60,202 bases of DNA, from contig CAIVJW010000028.1 of assembly GCA_903906315.1 (NCBI GenBank), positions 1-60,202 on the forward strand, read 5' to 3'. How positions within the stretch are numbered: the first letter of the stretch is position 1; every line of letters begins with the position of its first letter. Below the pieces are notes generated by a model. It saw only the letters and a program-made list of their open reading frames with translations, was not told the origin of the DNA and ran no database searches. Position numbers and translations under genes: made by a program. This document shows positions 41,232 to 50,147 of this stretch, in pieces. The stretch comes from an uncultured delta proteobacterium. GTDB taxonomy: Bacteria; Myxococcota_A; Polyangia; Polyangiales; Polyangiaceae.

Positions 41232-42280
41232 AAGCCCAGTCCCCGCTGCTCGGCTTCAACAACAACGTCAAGCACCGGGGCCGCGTCTTCCATATCCAGA
41301 CCGAGGACTCGGGGGTCCGGCACCCGCACGTCATCACGCACCTCTTCGCTGACGGCGGGCGCATCCTGAAGACGACGAAGACCTCGTACGCCGAGCACAT
41401 CGGCTCGCCGAGCCTTCAGGAAACGGTCCGGTCGCTGATGCAGGAGCAGCACAAGGCGATGTTCATCGCCCTGCGTGACGGCCAGTACGACTACCTGTTC
41501 GACGACCGCGCCCCTCGGCCGGCGCCCCCGCCCACCAGCGTCGTCGCGCCTGCCGCTCCCGCCGCGCACGCGCCGCGGGTCGCCGTGGCGCAGCCCTCCG
41601 GCCCCCCGCGCAAGGCGACGCCGCGCCCGCGCCTCGACGTCGATCCGCGGGCCCTCCAGGCGCAGCTGCAGCGGTCGGCGAGCCCGCTCGAGGTCGCCGC
41701 CGCAAACTCGCCGATCGACCTCGATCTGAGCGCGCTCGAGCGCGCGGCCGACGAGGCCCACACGCCGTTCTTCCAGCAGCTCCAGCCCAACCTGCCCCCG
41801 CCCCCCGCGGCCGTGCTCGGCAAGCGACCGGACGGCCGATCCATCACGCTCACGAGCTACCGATCGTCGTCGGTCGGCCCCCCCGCCGCGGAGGCCAGCT
41901 CCGAGGCGCTCGGTGCGCCTGCGCCGCCGGCGCCGTCGCCGGGGCATCTGCGCACGGGCACATCCCCCGGGATCCCGGCTCGGTTGCCTTCCAGCCCGGG
42001 CGGATCGAGCGCGCGCCAGATGGCGCCGACGATGCCGACGCGCCCGAGCCTGCCGCAGGCCCCAGCGCGACCGCCCGCTACGGTCACCGGCCCGCAGCCG
42101 CCTGCGCGCGCCACCGGCGGCAGCGGCCGCTACGCCCCGACGCGGCCGGCGGCGATCTTCACCCCAAGGAAGCCCGCCGAGGGCGCCTCGCTCTTCGGCG
42201 ACGACCTGATCAGCGAGAAGTCCCTCGACGAGGTCATCCTGAGCTACCTCGCCGAGGACCTCGAGGGCGAGAAGAAGTAG
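41228..42280 (+). CDS. Conserved myxobacterial protein, unknown function
   Basis: This 350-residue protein begins with a compact domain of about 90 residues (QSPLLGFNNNVKHRGRVFHI, EDSGVRHPHVITHLFADGG, KTSYAEHIGS) of a kind I remember from many myxobacteria, where it starts close to QSPLLG. The rest is Pro/Ala/Ser-rich, probably disordered, and ends in an acidic helix (SEKSLDEVILSYLAEDLEGE). GTG 41228 is therefore preferred to the in-frame GTG 41162, which adds 22 non-conserved residues. Confidence 0.75.
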   Translation: MKAQSPLLGFNNNVKHRGRVFHIQTEDSGVRHPHVITHLFADGGRILKTTKTSYAEHIGSPSLQETVRSLMQEQHKAMFIALRDGQYDYLFDDRAPRPAPPPTSVVAPAAPAAHAPRVAVAQPSGPPRKATPRPRLDVDPRALQAQLQRSASPLEVAAANSPIDLDLSALERAADEAHTPFFQQLQPNLPPPPAAVLGKRPDGRSITLTSYRSSSVGPPAAEASSEALGAPAPPAPSPGHLRTGTSPGIPARLPSSPGGSSARQMAPTMPTRPSLPQAPARPPATVTGPQPPARATGGSGRYAPTRPAAIFTPRKPAEGASLFGDDLISEKSLDEVILSYLAEDLEGEKK

Positions 42281-42302
42281 CCCGAGCGACGCCGCCGACG
42301 CG

Positions 42303-42311
42303 CGCTACGCT
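42303..42311 (+). promoter_or_regulatory. -10 element of the sulfurtransferase gene
   Basis: CGCTACGCT ends six bases before ATG 42318. No Shine-Dalgarno sequence is visible. Confidence 0.45.
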
Positions 42312-42317
42312 CGGCGG

Positions 42318-43217
42318 ATGCCCTTTCCCGGGACCTCTCCGCTGGTCGACGTCGAGTGGCTCGCGGCGCGCGCCGGCGACCCGCGCGTCTGCATCGTGGA
42401 CGTCCGCTGGTACCTCGCCGGCAAGCGGGGCGCGGACGAATACGCGCGCGGACACCTGCCGGGCGCCCACTTCGTCGACCTCGGTCGCGACCTCGCCGCG
42501 CCCCCGGGCGGCGGCCCCGGGCGCCACCCCCTGCCCTCCGCCGAGGCGTTCGCGGGCGTGCTCGCCACGCTCGGCGTCACGCGAGACACGGTGGTGGTCG
42601 CCTACGACGACGCCGGCGGCGCGATGGCCGCACGCCTGTGGTGGCTCCTGCGCTGGTTCGGCCACGGCGGCGGCCGCGTGCTCGACGGCGGCGTCGGCGC
42701 GTGGACGGCGAGCGGCCGGCCGCTCGTCACCGACGTCCCCGCGCCCGCGCCCGCGCCGCGCCTCGCGCTCGCGGGCGGTGGCGCCGGCGTGGTCGACAAG
42801 GACGCCCTGCGCGCGCGGCTGGCGACCCAGGACACCGTCGTGCTCGATGCCCGCTCCCGCGAGCGCTACGAGGGCCGGAGCGAGCCCATCGACGCGCGCC
42901 CCGGGCACGTCCCCGGCGCCCTCTCCGCGCCGTTCGCCGAGAACCTCACCGGGCCCGGCGGCGCATTCCTCCCCCTCTCCGCCCTCGCCGACCGCTACCG
43001 CGCCCTGGGCGCGACCGAGGCCGAGGCCGTGGTCTGCTACTGCGGATCGGGCGTGACGGCCTGCCACGACCTCCTGGCGCTCGCCCTCGTCGGCCGCGAC
43101 GACGCGCTGCTCTACGAGGGATCCTGGAGCGACTGGGCGAGTGACCCGTCGCTGCCCGTGGCATCGGGGCCCGCCACCCCGGACGCGCCGATCGAGCCCC
43201 GAGAGGGCGACCGGTGA
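42318..43217 (+). CDS. Two-domain sulfurtransferase (rhodanese/MPST)
   Basis: This 299-residue protein has two rhodanese domains. The first (VDVRWYLAGKRGADEYARGHLPGAHFVDL) lacks an active-site Cys. The second has CGSGVTAC, whose CGSGVT loop is typical of 3-mercaptopyruvate sulfurtransferases, and DARSRERYEGRSEPIDARPGHVPGA. It moves sulfur from 3-mercaptopyruvate or thiosulfate to an acceptor. It is cytoplasmic, as no signal is present. Confidence 0.92.
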   Translation: MPFPGTSPLVDVEWLAARAGDPRVCIVDVRWYLAGKRGADEYARGHLPGAHFVDLGRDLAAPPGGGPGRHPLPSAEAFAGVLATLGVTRDTVVVAYDDAGGAMAARLWWLLRWFGHGGGRVLDGGVGAWTASGRPLVTDVPAPAPAPRLALAGGGAGVVDKDALRARLATQDTVVLDARSRERYEGRSEPIDARPGHVPGALSAPFAENLTGPGGAFLPLSALADRYRALGATEAEAVVCYCGSGVTACHDLLALALVGRDDALLYEGSWSDWASDPSLPVASGPATPDAPIEPREGDR

Positions 43218-43381
43218 CCCGGCCAGCGGCGCGCTTCCGGCTGCGTCCTCCCCCCGGCCCCGACGACGGCTGAGCCCTCCGGCCCCTCGCGCGCGGGACG
43301 CGTGCCGGCCCTGGTCGGTCACCCGTTCGTCGGGCGCCCGTCGGCCTCGCCGCGCGCCCGGCACGCTCGACCACCGGCCCC

Positions 43382-43430
43382 GAAACGGCGAAGGCCGGCT
43401 GCGTGGAATCACGCGACCGGCCTTCGTTTC
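43382..43430 (-). terminator. Strong hairpin downstream of tRNA-Ala
   Basis: CGAAGGCCGG (43389-43398) pairs with CCGGCCTTCG (43417-43426), extended by GAAA/TTTC, with GCGT/ACGC in the loop. It begins six bases after the tRNA 3' end on the minus strand. It is probably the terminator or a processing barrier, though it lacks a long T-run. Confidence 0.55.
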
Positions 43431-43436
43431 ACTCGG

Positions 43437-43509
43437 TGGACCTGAAGGGAATCGAACCCATGACCTTCTGACTGCCAGTCAGACGCTCTCCCAACTGAGC
43501 TACAGGCCC
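43437..43509 (-). tRNA. tRNA-Ala (GGC)
   Basis: The 73-base minus-strand sequence folds as a cloverleaf: acceptor GGGCCTG/CAGGTCC with one G-U pair, D loop with AGCTCAGTTGGGAGAGC, anticodon stem TCTGA/TCAGA around loop CTGGCAG (anticodon GGC), T loop GGTTCGATTCC and discriminator A. The bases after the discriminator are CCG, so a full CCA end is not encoded. Confidence 0.97.
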
Positions 43510-43695
43510 GGCGTGTCGGGCGGAGATTCCTACACGGAGGCAGGCCCGCTGTCTCCCCTTTTCTTTCGGACGAACGATTTTTCTCACGGGCAGGGGGCGA
43601 GGGCGAGCCGCGTGACGACCGGCCCCGCGGGCGGGCCGTCCACCCACGCCCCCGACGCCAGCTCGCTCGCCCTGCGCGCCCTGCGCCTCGCTCGT

Positions 43696-44865
43696 TCAGA
43701 ACCCCATCAGCTTGGCGAGGTAGTACTTCATCGTCTCGCTCGTGCCGCCGCCGATGCGCAGCAGGCGCTGGTCGCGCCAGGCGCGCGCGATCGGGAAGTC
43801 CTCGATGTAGCCCCACCCGCCGTGGAACTGCAGGCACGAGTCCATGACCTCGCTCGCCACGTCGCCGGCGAGGATCTTCGCCATCGAGATGAGCTTGACC
43901 GTCTCCATGCTGACGGGCTCCTTCTTCTCGTATTTCTCGCTGTTGTACGAATCGACGCACTTGTAGCCGAAGGCCTTCGCGCCCTCGCACTTCGTGTAGA
44001 GGTCGACGAACTTGTGCTGCCAGACCTCGCGCTTGATGATCGGCTTGCCGAACGCGGTGCGCTCGCGGCCGTACTCGACGGAGTAGTCGAGCGCCTGCAT
44101 CGCGCCCGAGATCGCGCTCACCGCCGCGATGAGCCGCTCGGTCTGGAAGTTTTGCATGAGGTACATGAAGCCCATGCCCTCTTCGCCGAGCAGGTAGCGC
44201 TTCGGTAGGCGCACGTCGTCGAGGAAGAGCTCCGCCGTGTCCGAGGACTTGTTGCCGATCTTCTTGAGCTTCTTCGCGACCTCGAAGCCCTTGGTCGCGG
44301 TCGGGACCAGGAAGAACGAGCAGCCGTGGGCGCCGCGCTCGGGCGACGTCTTGGCGAGCAGCGTGATGAAGTCGGCGCGCGTGCCGTTGGTGATGAACGT
44401 CTTCTGGCCGGAGAGGACCCAGTCGTCGCCATCGCGGCGCGCGACCGTGCGGATGCCGGCGACGTCGCTGCCCGCGGCCGGCTCCGACACGCCGAGCGCC
44501 GCCACCTTGTCGCCGGCGAGCGCCGGCTTCAGGAACTCGTCGATCTGCTCGGGCGTGCCGATGTCGGCGATGACGGGCGTGGCCATGTCGCTCTGCACGA
44601 GCAGGCCCATCGAGACGCCGGCCATGCGGCAGCGCGGCAGCTCCTCGCCCTTCGCGACCGAGAACCAGTAGTCGCCCCCCGAGCCGCCGCACGACTCCGG
44701 GTAGTGAGCGCCGAGGATGCCGAGCTCGCCCGCCCTCTTGAAGACCCAGTTCGGGAACAGCTCGTCGTGCTCCCAGGCGTCGGCGTTCGGCAGGAGCTCC
44801 TTCTCGGCGAAGGACCGGACGGTCTTGCGGAATTGCTCGTGCTCCTCGGTGAACGGGTTCCACAT
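43696..44865 (-). CDS. Acyl-CoA dehydrogenase
   Basis: This 389-residue flavoenzyme oxidises an acyl-CoA to the trans-2-enoyl-CoA. It has the N-terminal helices (FTEEHEQFRKTVRSFAEKELLPNADAW), LGVSEPAAGSDVAGIRTVAR, WVLSGQKTFITNGTRAD, YGRERTAFGKPIIKREVWQHKFVDL and LQFHGGWGYIEDFPIARAWRDQRLLRIGGGTSETMKYYLA. The usual YEGT catalytic Glu is Gly in IGGGT, so the base is probably elsewhere, as in isovaleryl-type enzymes. ATG 44865 is chosen because AAGGAG lies just upstream; an 18-residue longer form is not conserved. Confidence 0.93.
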   Translation of the reverse strand: MWNPFTEEHEQFRKTVRSFAEKELLPNADAWEHDELFPNWVFKRAGELGILGAHYPESCGGSGGDYWFSVAKGEELPRCRMAGVSMGLLVQSDMATPVIADIGTPEQIDEFLKPALAGDKVAALGVSEPAAGSDVAGIRTVARRDGDDWVLSGQKTFITNGTRADFITLLAKTSPERGAHGCSFFLVPTATKGFEVAKKLKKIGNKSSDTAELFLDDVRLPKRYLLGEEGMGFMYLMQNFQTERLIAAVSAISGAMQALDYSVEYGRERTAFGKPIIKREVWQHKFVDLYTKCEGAKAFGYKCVDSYNSEKYEKKEPVSMETVKLISMAKILAGDVASEVMDSCLQFHGGWGYIEDFPIARAWRDQRLLRIGGGTSETMKYYLAKLMGF

Positions 44866-45015
44866 CGCGGTCTCCTTCGGCGCTCGCGCGCGCCGGGCGC
44901 CGCCGCGAAGCGCCCCCACGGCGCCGCAGCGGAATCATTCGTACACGAAGCATCTCGGAGCGCAAGCCCGGGCGCCGGACCGACGGGGCCTCGGCCTCGA
45001 CCCCCCCGCCTCTTC

Positions 45016-45024
45016 TGGTAGCCT
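45016..45024 (+). promoter_or_regulatory. Extended -10 of rimK
   Basis: TGGTAGCCT ends 11 bases before ATG 45036. No Shine-Dalgarno sequence is seen. Confidence 0.45.
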
Positions 45025-45035
45025 CGGGCTCCCTC

Positions 45036-46043
45036 ATGCGGTTTCTCATCCTGTCTCGCAACGCATCGCTCTACTCCACGAGCCGCATCGTCCTGGCCGC
45101 GCGGGGGCGCGGGCACGACGTCGCCGTCATCGATCCGCTCGAGTTTCAGATCGTCGTCTCGCGCGGGCGGCCGTCGCTCGTCGTCGGCGGGACGAACGTG
45201 CCCCGCTACGACATCGTGATCCCGCGGATCGGCGCGAGCATCACGAACTACGGCCTCGCGGTCGTGCGCCAGTTCGACCTCATGGGCGTCCCGGTGCTCA
45301 ACGGCGCCGTCGCCATCGCTCGCAGCCGCGACAAGCTCCGCGCGCTGCAGCTCCTCACCCGCCACAACGTCGACATCCCGACCACCGTCTGCGCGCGCAG
45401 CCCCGCGGGCATCGACGCCGCGCTGCAGCTCGTCGGCGGCTGCCCCGCGATCGTCAAGCTCCAGCAGGGGACGCAGGGCATCGGCACGATGATCGCCGAG
45501 ACCTCGCAGGCGGTGCACTCGCTGCTCGAGACGCTGTGGGCGATGGGCCAGGACATCGTCCTGCAGGAGTACGTGCGCGAGTCGAAGGGGCGCGACATCC
45601 GCGCGCTCGTCGTCGGCGGCAAGGTCGTCGCGGCGATGCGCCGCGTGGCCAAGCCCGGCGAGTTCCGGTCGAACCTGCACCGCGGCGGCAAGGGCGGCCG
45701 GCTCAAGCTCCCGCCGGAGTACCGCGTCGCGGCCATCAAGGCGACCAAGGTCATGGGCCTCGAGGTCGCGGGCGTCGACATGCTCGAGGCCAAGAGCGGG
45801 CCGAAGATCCTCGAGATCAACAGCTCGCCGGGGCTCGAGGGGATCGAGCGCGCGACGGGGCACGACGTCGCGGGCGCGCTCGTCCTGCACGCGGAGAAGT
45901 ACGCGACGATCCACCGGCGCATCACGAAGAAGGAGGTCGACCTCAAGCTCCAGGACGTGATCCACGCCGAGCGGCGCCTGCCGCGGCCTGGGACGCGCGG
46001 CGCGGACCGCCTGCCGGCGCGCATGCGCGGGGCGACCTCGTGA
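45036..46043 (+). CDS. rimK: RimK-family ATP-grasp ligase
   Basis: This 335-residue enzyme belongs to the ATP-grasp group that adds Glu to the C-terminus of ribosomal protein bS6. It has the RimK N-terminus (MRFLILSRNASLYSTSRIV), SRDKLRALQLLTRHNVDIPTT, PAIVKLQQGTQGIGTMIAETSQAV, LQEYVRESKGRDIRALVVGGKVVAAMRR and VDMLEAKSGPKILEINSSPGLEGIE. The C-terminal 40 residues exceed the E. coli length. The bS6 gene in this window has a Glu-rich tail. The next gene overlaps its stop by four bases. Confidence 0.92.
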   Translation: MRFLILSRNASLYSTSRIVLAARGRGHDVAVIDPLEFQIVVSRGRPSLVVGGTNVPRYDIVIPRIGASITNYGLAVVRQFDLMGVPVLNGAVAIARSRDKLRALQLLTRHNVDIPTTVCARSPAGIDAALQLVGGCPAIVKLQQGTQGIGTMIAETSQAVHSLLETLWAMGQDIVLQEYVRESKGRDIRALVVGGKVVAAMRRVAKPGEFRSNLHRGGKGGRLKLPPEYRVAAIKATKVMGLEVAGVDMLEAKSGPKILEINSSPGLEGIERATGHDVAGALVLHAEKYATIHRRITKKEVDLKLQDVIHAERRLPRPGTRGADRLPARMRGATS

Positions 46044-46798
46044 GCATCCGGATCGAGTCGGTCGGCGACGCCGCGATCATCACCATCGATCGCCCGCACG
46101 CCAAGAACGCGCTCGACCGCGAGACGGCGAGGCGGCTCGGCGAGGCCGTGCGCTCCGCGGCGGGCGACCCGCAGGTGCGCGGCATCGTGCTCACGGCCGC
46201 GGGCGCGGACGTCTTCGTGTCGGGCGGCGACCTCAAGGAGTTCAAGGGCCTCGCGCAGGCCGACGGCGGCGGGCAGGCCGTGATCGCGATGGCCGACGAC
46301 CTCCGCGCGATCGAGGACTGCGAGGTCCCCGTGGTCGCGGCCGTGCGAGGCGACGTGCTCGGCGGCGGCTGCGAGCTCGTGCTGCTCTGCGACTACGTGA
46401 TCATCGAGCGCCACGCGTCGTTCGCGTTCCGGCACGCGAAGATGGGCCTGACCCCGGCGTGGGGCGGGCTCACGCGGCTCGTCGAGCGCGTCGGCCCGCA
46501 GGAGGCCGCCCGCCTGCTGTTCACGGCCGAGCGCGTCGGCGCCGACGAGGCGCTCCGCATCGGCCTCGCCGCCGAGGTCGTCGACAGCGGCACGGCGCGC
46601 GACCGCGCCATCGCCCAGGTCAACCGGATCGCCGACAACCCGCGCCGCACGGTCGCCGCCATCAAGCAGGCGCTGCAGGCGGTCCGCGAGGCACGGCGTG
46701 GCGACGCATTCGCCCGCGAGCGCGAGGTGTTCGCCGCGATGTGGGGCGCGGAGGATCACCAGCGCGCGATGTCGGCGCCGCCCCGCGCGAAGACCTGA
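46040..46798 (+). CDS. Crotonase-family protein
   Basis: This 252-residue protein has the crotonase fold: VFVSGGDLKEF and VRGDVLGGGCELVLLCDYVI form the CoA and oxyanion-hole region. Compared by eye with enoyl-CoA hydratase, both catalytic Glu positions are changed (HAKMGLTPAWGG and a Arg in place of the second Glu), so simple hydration is unlikely. Isomerase, hydrolase or decarboxylase activity is possible. GTG 46040 overlaps the rimK stop, so the two are likely co-translated. Confidence 0.85.
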   Translation: MSIRIESVGDAAIITIDRPHAKNALDRETARRLGEAVRSAAGDPQVRGIVLTAAGADVFVSGGDLKEFKGLAQADGGGQAVIAMADDLRAIEDCEVPVVAAVRGDVLGGGCELVLLCDYVIIERHASFAFRHAKMGLTPAWGGLTRLVERVGPQEAARLLFTAERVGADEALRIGLAAEVVDSGTARDRAIAQVNRIADNPRRTVAAIKQALQAVREARRGDAFAREREVFAAMWGAEDHQRAMSAPPRAKT

Positions 46799-46806
46799 CG
46801 GGAGGA

Positions 46807-47604
46807 TCAGAGCGGCGTCGCGGTCGCGGCCTCGGGGCGCTCCGCGCACGCGAGGGGGCGATCGGGGGCGACGGACGGGGACGCGGCCACCGCGGCACCG
46901 CGCCGCAGACGGCGGCACGCGACGCGCGCGACGACCCAGCCGATGGTGAGCGCGTGCCAGGGGCGGAGGCCGCTCGCCTCGCCGCGGTAGACGGGCCGGA
47001 CGGCCACGTCACCGACGCGAAACCCGGCGCGGACGAGCGCGCCGATGAGGTCGTTCGGGTACCCGTAGGACGGCCAGAGCGACCCGAGATCGATCACGTC
47101 GATCGCCCGCCGCGAAATCGCGGTGTAGCCGCACTGGCTGTCGCGCAGCGAGTCGAGCCCGGCCGCGCGCTGCGTCAGCCAGGAGAGCGCGAGCCCGCCC
47201 ACGTACCGCACGGGCGGCATCAGCCGCCGCACGTCGGGGTGCCGGGTCCGGTCGCCCTTCGCGTAGTCGAGATCGCCCCGAAGGACGGGCTCGAGCAGGC
47301 CGGCGAGGTCGTCGGGGTGCATCTGCCCGTCCCCCGCCATCACGGCGACGACGTCGGCGCCGCGTTCACGCGCCCATCGGTAGCCGGTGACGATCGCCGC
47401 GCCGACCCCCGCATTGGCCGCGTGGCGCACGACGACGACCCGGTCGCTCGCCGCGCGCGCGAGATCGCCCGTGGCGTCGCGGCTCGCGTCGTCGACCACG
47501 ACCACGTCGTCCACGAAGGCGGGCAGCTCGCGGACGGTCTCGCCGATGAAGCGCGCCTCGTTGAAGGCCGGAACGACGACGGCGATGCGCTGACCGTGGA
47601 GCAC
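46807..47604 (-). CDS. Glycosyltransferase family 2
   Basis: This 265-residue enzyme resembles dolichol-phosphate-mannose-synthase-like GT2 proteins. It has VVVPAFNEARFIGETV, VVVVDDASRDAT, AMAGDGQMHPDDLAGLL, where MAGDGQ replaces the usual DADxQ, and SQCGYTAISRRAI. It has one possible membrane segment near the C-terminus (WHALTIGWVVARVAC). The acceptor is not known. GTG 47604 is preferred because TGCTAACGA ends five bases upstream; the longer start at 47637 would include the promoter element in the gene. Confidence 0.88.
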   Translation of the reverse strand: MLHGQRIAVVVPAFNEARFIGETVRELPAFVDDVVVVDDASRDATGDLARAASDRVVVVRHAANAGVGAAIVTGYRWARERGADVVAVMAGDGQMHPDDLAGLLEPVLRGDLDYAKGDRTRHPDVRRLMPPVRYVGGLALSWLTQRAAGLDSLRDSQCGYTAISRRAIDVIDLGSLWPSYGYPNDLIGALVRAGFRVGDVAVRPVYRGEASGLRPWHALTIGWVVARVACRRLRRGAAVAASPSVAPDRPLACAERPEAATATPL

Positions 47605-47725
47605 GCGGCTCGTTAGCACCGTCGAGGGGGCTTGCACAGGCGATCGACGGGCGGGCGCGCGGCGGGCCCTCGCTGCCGTTGGCGCGCGCCTCGACGGACT
47701 CCATCCGCCAAGCTCACCGCAGCGG

Positions 47726-47734
47726 TGCTAAGCA
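47726..47734 (+). promoter_or_regulatory. Extended -10 of a membrane-anchored protein gene
   Basis: TGCTAAGCA ends eight bases before GTG 47743, which is chosen as the start for this reason. Confidence 0.45.
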
Positions 47735-47742
47735 GGCCGCTC

Positions 47743-48339
47743 GTGGACCCACGATCTCCCCTCCGCCGCCGCGTCGTGATCGGCGCGCTCGCGGCCGCCG
47801 TGATCGGCGGCGGCTGGCTCGCGTGGCGCGAGATCGCGCGCTTCCCCCCCGACACGACGCCGGAGGGGGCGTACCTGCGGATCGCGTACGCGATCGGGCA
47901 GGGCGACGTGCGCGGCTGCTTCGCCTACCTCGAGGAGCGCGCGCAGCACGCCGCGTGGACGCTCCGCGACTATCGCGGCCGGGCCTCCGAGCGCGTCGCC
48001 GCCGCCTACCCCGAGCCGGAGCGCGGTCGGCTGATCGCGCTCTACAAGGCGCACGCCGGGGCTGCGGACGCGGCCGACGTGTGGGCCGGCGAGGCCGAGC
48101 GTCATGGCTGGGTCGGGCGGCTGCGGCGCGATCTCTCGGGCATCGTGCGCGTCGAGACGAACGGCGAGCGCGCCACGGTGGAGACGGCGCGCGGCACGCG
48201 CTACGCATTCCGACGGCGGGACAACGGCATCTGGGGGCTCGCGACCTTCACGGCCGAGCTCGTCGCCGAGGCCGAGCGCGCGGCGCGCGACTGGGACGTC
48301 GTGCAGCGCGCCGCGACCGACTACGAGCGAGCGCGGTAG
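47743..48339 (+). CDS. Membrane-anchored protein, unknown function
   Basis: This 198-residue protein has a short basic start, one membrane helix (VVIGALAAAVIGGGWLAW) and an outside domain of about 165 residues with helices followed by a beta part (GIVRVETNGERATVETARGTRYAFRRRDNGIWGLATF). The layout resembles NTF2-like or SnoaL-like domains of myxobacterial envelope proteins, but this is not certain. GTG 47743 removes 37 residues of non-conserved upstream frame. Confidence 0.7.
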   Translation: MDPRSPLRRRVVIGALAAAVIGGGWLAWREIARFPPDTTPEGAYLRIAYAIGQGDVRGCFAYLEERAQHAAWTLRDYRGRASERVAAAYPEPERGRLIALYKAHAGAADAADVWAGEAERHGWVGRLRRDLSGIVRVETNGERATVETARGTRYAFRRRDNGIWGLATFTAELVAEAERAARDWDVVQRAATDYERAR

Positions 48340-48368
48340 ACCCGCACCAGCTGCGCCCGGCGCGCGGC

Positions 48369-48803
48369 CTACGTACCGACCTTCGTGCGCAGCCCGCGGT
48401 AGGCGCCGCCCGCGGTGACCGCCTCGACGGGCAGCCCAGCCTCGACCCAGCCCGGCTCGACGACGCCGCCGAAGGCGTCGCGCACGCCATCGAAGCCGGC
48501 GCGCTGGTCGACGATGCCGGTGAAGCCGACCGCCACGAGCTGCTCGGCGGCGCGCAGCGAGCGGCCGCCGGCCTTGCAGCCGAGCACGAGGCGCGCGTCC
48601 TTCGCGAAGAGCGCCGATACGACCGCGACGAAGTCGGCGTTCGGGGTCATGCCTCCCGGCGCGGCGTGGAGCAGCGGCACGTTGATCGCGCCGACCGGAT
48701 GGCCGGCGGCGTACTCGGGCTCGCTGCGGACATCGACGTACACGTAGCCCTGCTCGTCGACGAGCTGCTTCGCGTCGCCGGGGGACAGCCGCGGGATGCT
48801 CAT
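48369..48803 (-). CDS. Single-domain rhodanese
   Basis: This 144-residue sulfurtransferase has one rhodanese domain: SPGDAKQLVDEQGYVYVDVRSEPEYAAGHPVGAINVP and the active-site loop LGCKAGGRS with the Cys. The 30 residues at the end wrap around a Gly-rich turn, as in plant-type and cyanobacterial members. It starts 15 bases after the DUF1015 stop, so the two form a likely operon. Confidence 0.9.
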   Translation of the reverse strand: MSIPRLSPGDAKQLVDEQGYVYVDVRSEPEYAAGHPVGAINVPLLHAAPGGMTPNADFVAVVSALFAKDARLVLGCKAGGRSLRAAEQLVAVGFTGIVDQRAGFDGVRDAFGGVVEPGWVEAGLPVEAVTAGGAYRGLRTKVGT

Positions 48804-48818
48804 TCGTGGACGTTCCGA

Positions 48819-50039
48819 TCAGAAGGTGTGGACGAAGAGCCCGCTGCGCAGCTTGGGCTCGAACCAGGTGCTCTTCGGGGGCATGAGCAAGCCGGCGTCG
48901 CTCACCGAGAAGAGCTCGCCAATCTGGGTCGGAAAGAGGTGCACCGCGAGGGTGAACTCGCCGGAGCTCACGCGCCGCTCGAGCTCGGCCGCGCCGCGGA
49001 TGCCGCCGACGAAGTCGACGTGCTTGTCGCGGCGCGGGTCGGCGACGCCGAAGATCGGCCCCAGGATCTGGTCCTGACAGATCGAGCAGTCGAGCGAGGC
49101 GACCGGGTCCTTCGCGTCGAACGAGCCCGGGCGCACGCGCGCGCGGTACCACTGCCCGCCGAGGTAGACACCGAACGTCCGGGGCTCGGTCGGCGCCGCG
49201 GCCTCGCGCGCCACGGGATCGAGATCGAGCGCGTCGCGGAGGCGCGCGAGGAGGGCCGCCTCTCCGCGGCCGTCGCGGTCGCGCACGACGCGGTTATACG
49301 AGAGGATCTGCATCTGATCGTGCGGGAACACGACGGCGAGGAAGACGTCGTGCTCGCCGCCGTCGCCCTTGCGATCGGCGTGGACCCGGGCGGCCGCGGC
49401 GCTCCGGTGGTGGCCGTCGGCGACGTAGAGCGCGGCGACGTCCGCGAAGAGCGACTCGAGCGCGTCGCTCGCCGCGCGGCCGAGCACCCAGAGCGTGTGA
49501 CCGACGCCGTCGGCCGTCGTGAAGTCGTACACGGGGCGCGCCTTCGTCGCCTCGGCGACGAGCGCGTCGATCGCAGGCGTCGCGCGGTACGTGAGGAACA
49601 CGGGCTCGTCGTGAGCGCCGAGCGCGTCAATGTGCCGCGTGCGGTCGTCCTCCTTGTCGGCGCGCGTCTTCTCGTGCTTCTTGATGCCGTCGCTCACGTA
49701 CTCGGCGACCGAGGCGCAGCCGACGACGCCGACCTGGCGGTGGGCGCCCATCGTCTGCGCGTAGAGGTAGAGGTGCGGCTCCGCGTCCTGCGCGAGCGCG
49801 CCCGCGGCGACGAGCGCGGCGAGGTTCTCGGCGCCCTTCTCGTAGACGGCGTCGGCGTGATCATCGGTGCCGACGGGCAGGTCGATCTCGGGGCGCGACA
49901 CGTGCAGGAAGCTCGCCGGGTTGCCCTCGGCGAGGGCGCGCGCCTCGGCGGTGGAGATGACGTCGTACGGGGGGCTCGCGACGCGGGCGACCTCGGTGAC
50001 GGGGGGGCGATGGGCACGAAACGGTCGAACGATGGCCAC
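48819..50039 (-). CDS. DUF1015 family protein
   Basis: This 406-residue protein matches DUF1015 in length and motifs: VRPFRAHRPPVTEVARVASPPYDVI near the start, FLHVSRPEID, YLYAQT, YVADGHHRSAAAARVHAD and CSICQDQILGPIFGV. The HHR motif and conserved Asp suggest a nucleotide-binding or phosphotransfer site, but no reaction has been established that I can cite. It starts at GTG 50039, six bases after TAACCG. It is followed by the rhodanese gene. Confidence 0.9.
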   Translation of the reverse strand: MAIVRPFRAHRPPVTEVARVASPPYDVISTAEARALAEGNPASFLHVSRPEIDLPVGTDDHADAVYEKGAENLAALVAAGALAQDAEPHLYLYAQTMGAHRQVGVVGCASVAEYVSDGIKKHEKTRADKEDDRTRHIDALGAHDEPVFLTYRATPAIDALVAEATKARPVYDFTTADGVGHTLWVLGRAASDALESLFADVAALYVADGHHRSAAAARVHADRKGDGGEHDVFLAVVFPHDQMQILSYNRVVRDRDGRGEAALLARLRDALDLDPVAREAAAPTEPRTFGVYLGGQWYRARVRPGSFDAKDPVASLDCSICQDQILGPIFGVADPRRDKHVDFVGGIRGAAELERRVSSGEFTLAVHLFPTQIGELFSVSDAGLLMPPKSTWFEPKLRSGLFVHTF

Positions 50040-50132
50040 GACAGGCGGTTAGCGTGGAGCCGCGGCGGCGTCGAGCGGGCCGCGCCCCGCCGCGAGGCTC
50101 GCGCCGCGCGCGATCGGGGCCGAGTTTTGGAG

Positions 50133-50138
50133 TAGGGT
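50133..50138 (+). promoter_or_regulatory. -10 element of the MinD/J/HTH gene
   Basis: TAGGGT ends nine bases before GTG 50148. It lacks the TG extension. Confidence 0.35.
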
Positions 50139-50147
50139 CTCGCCCTG

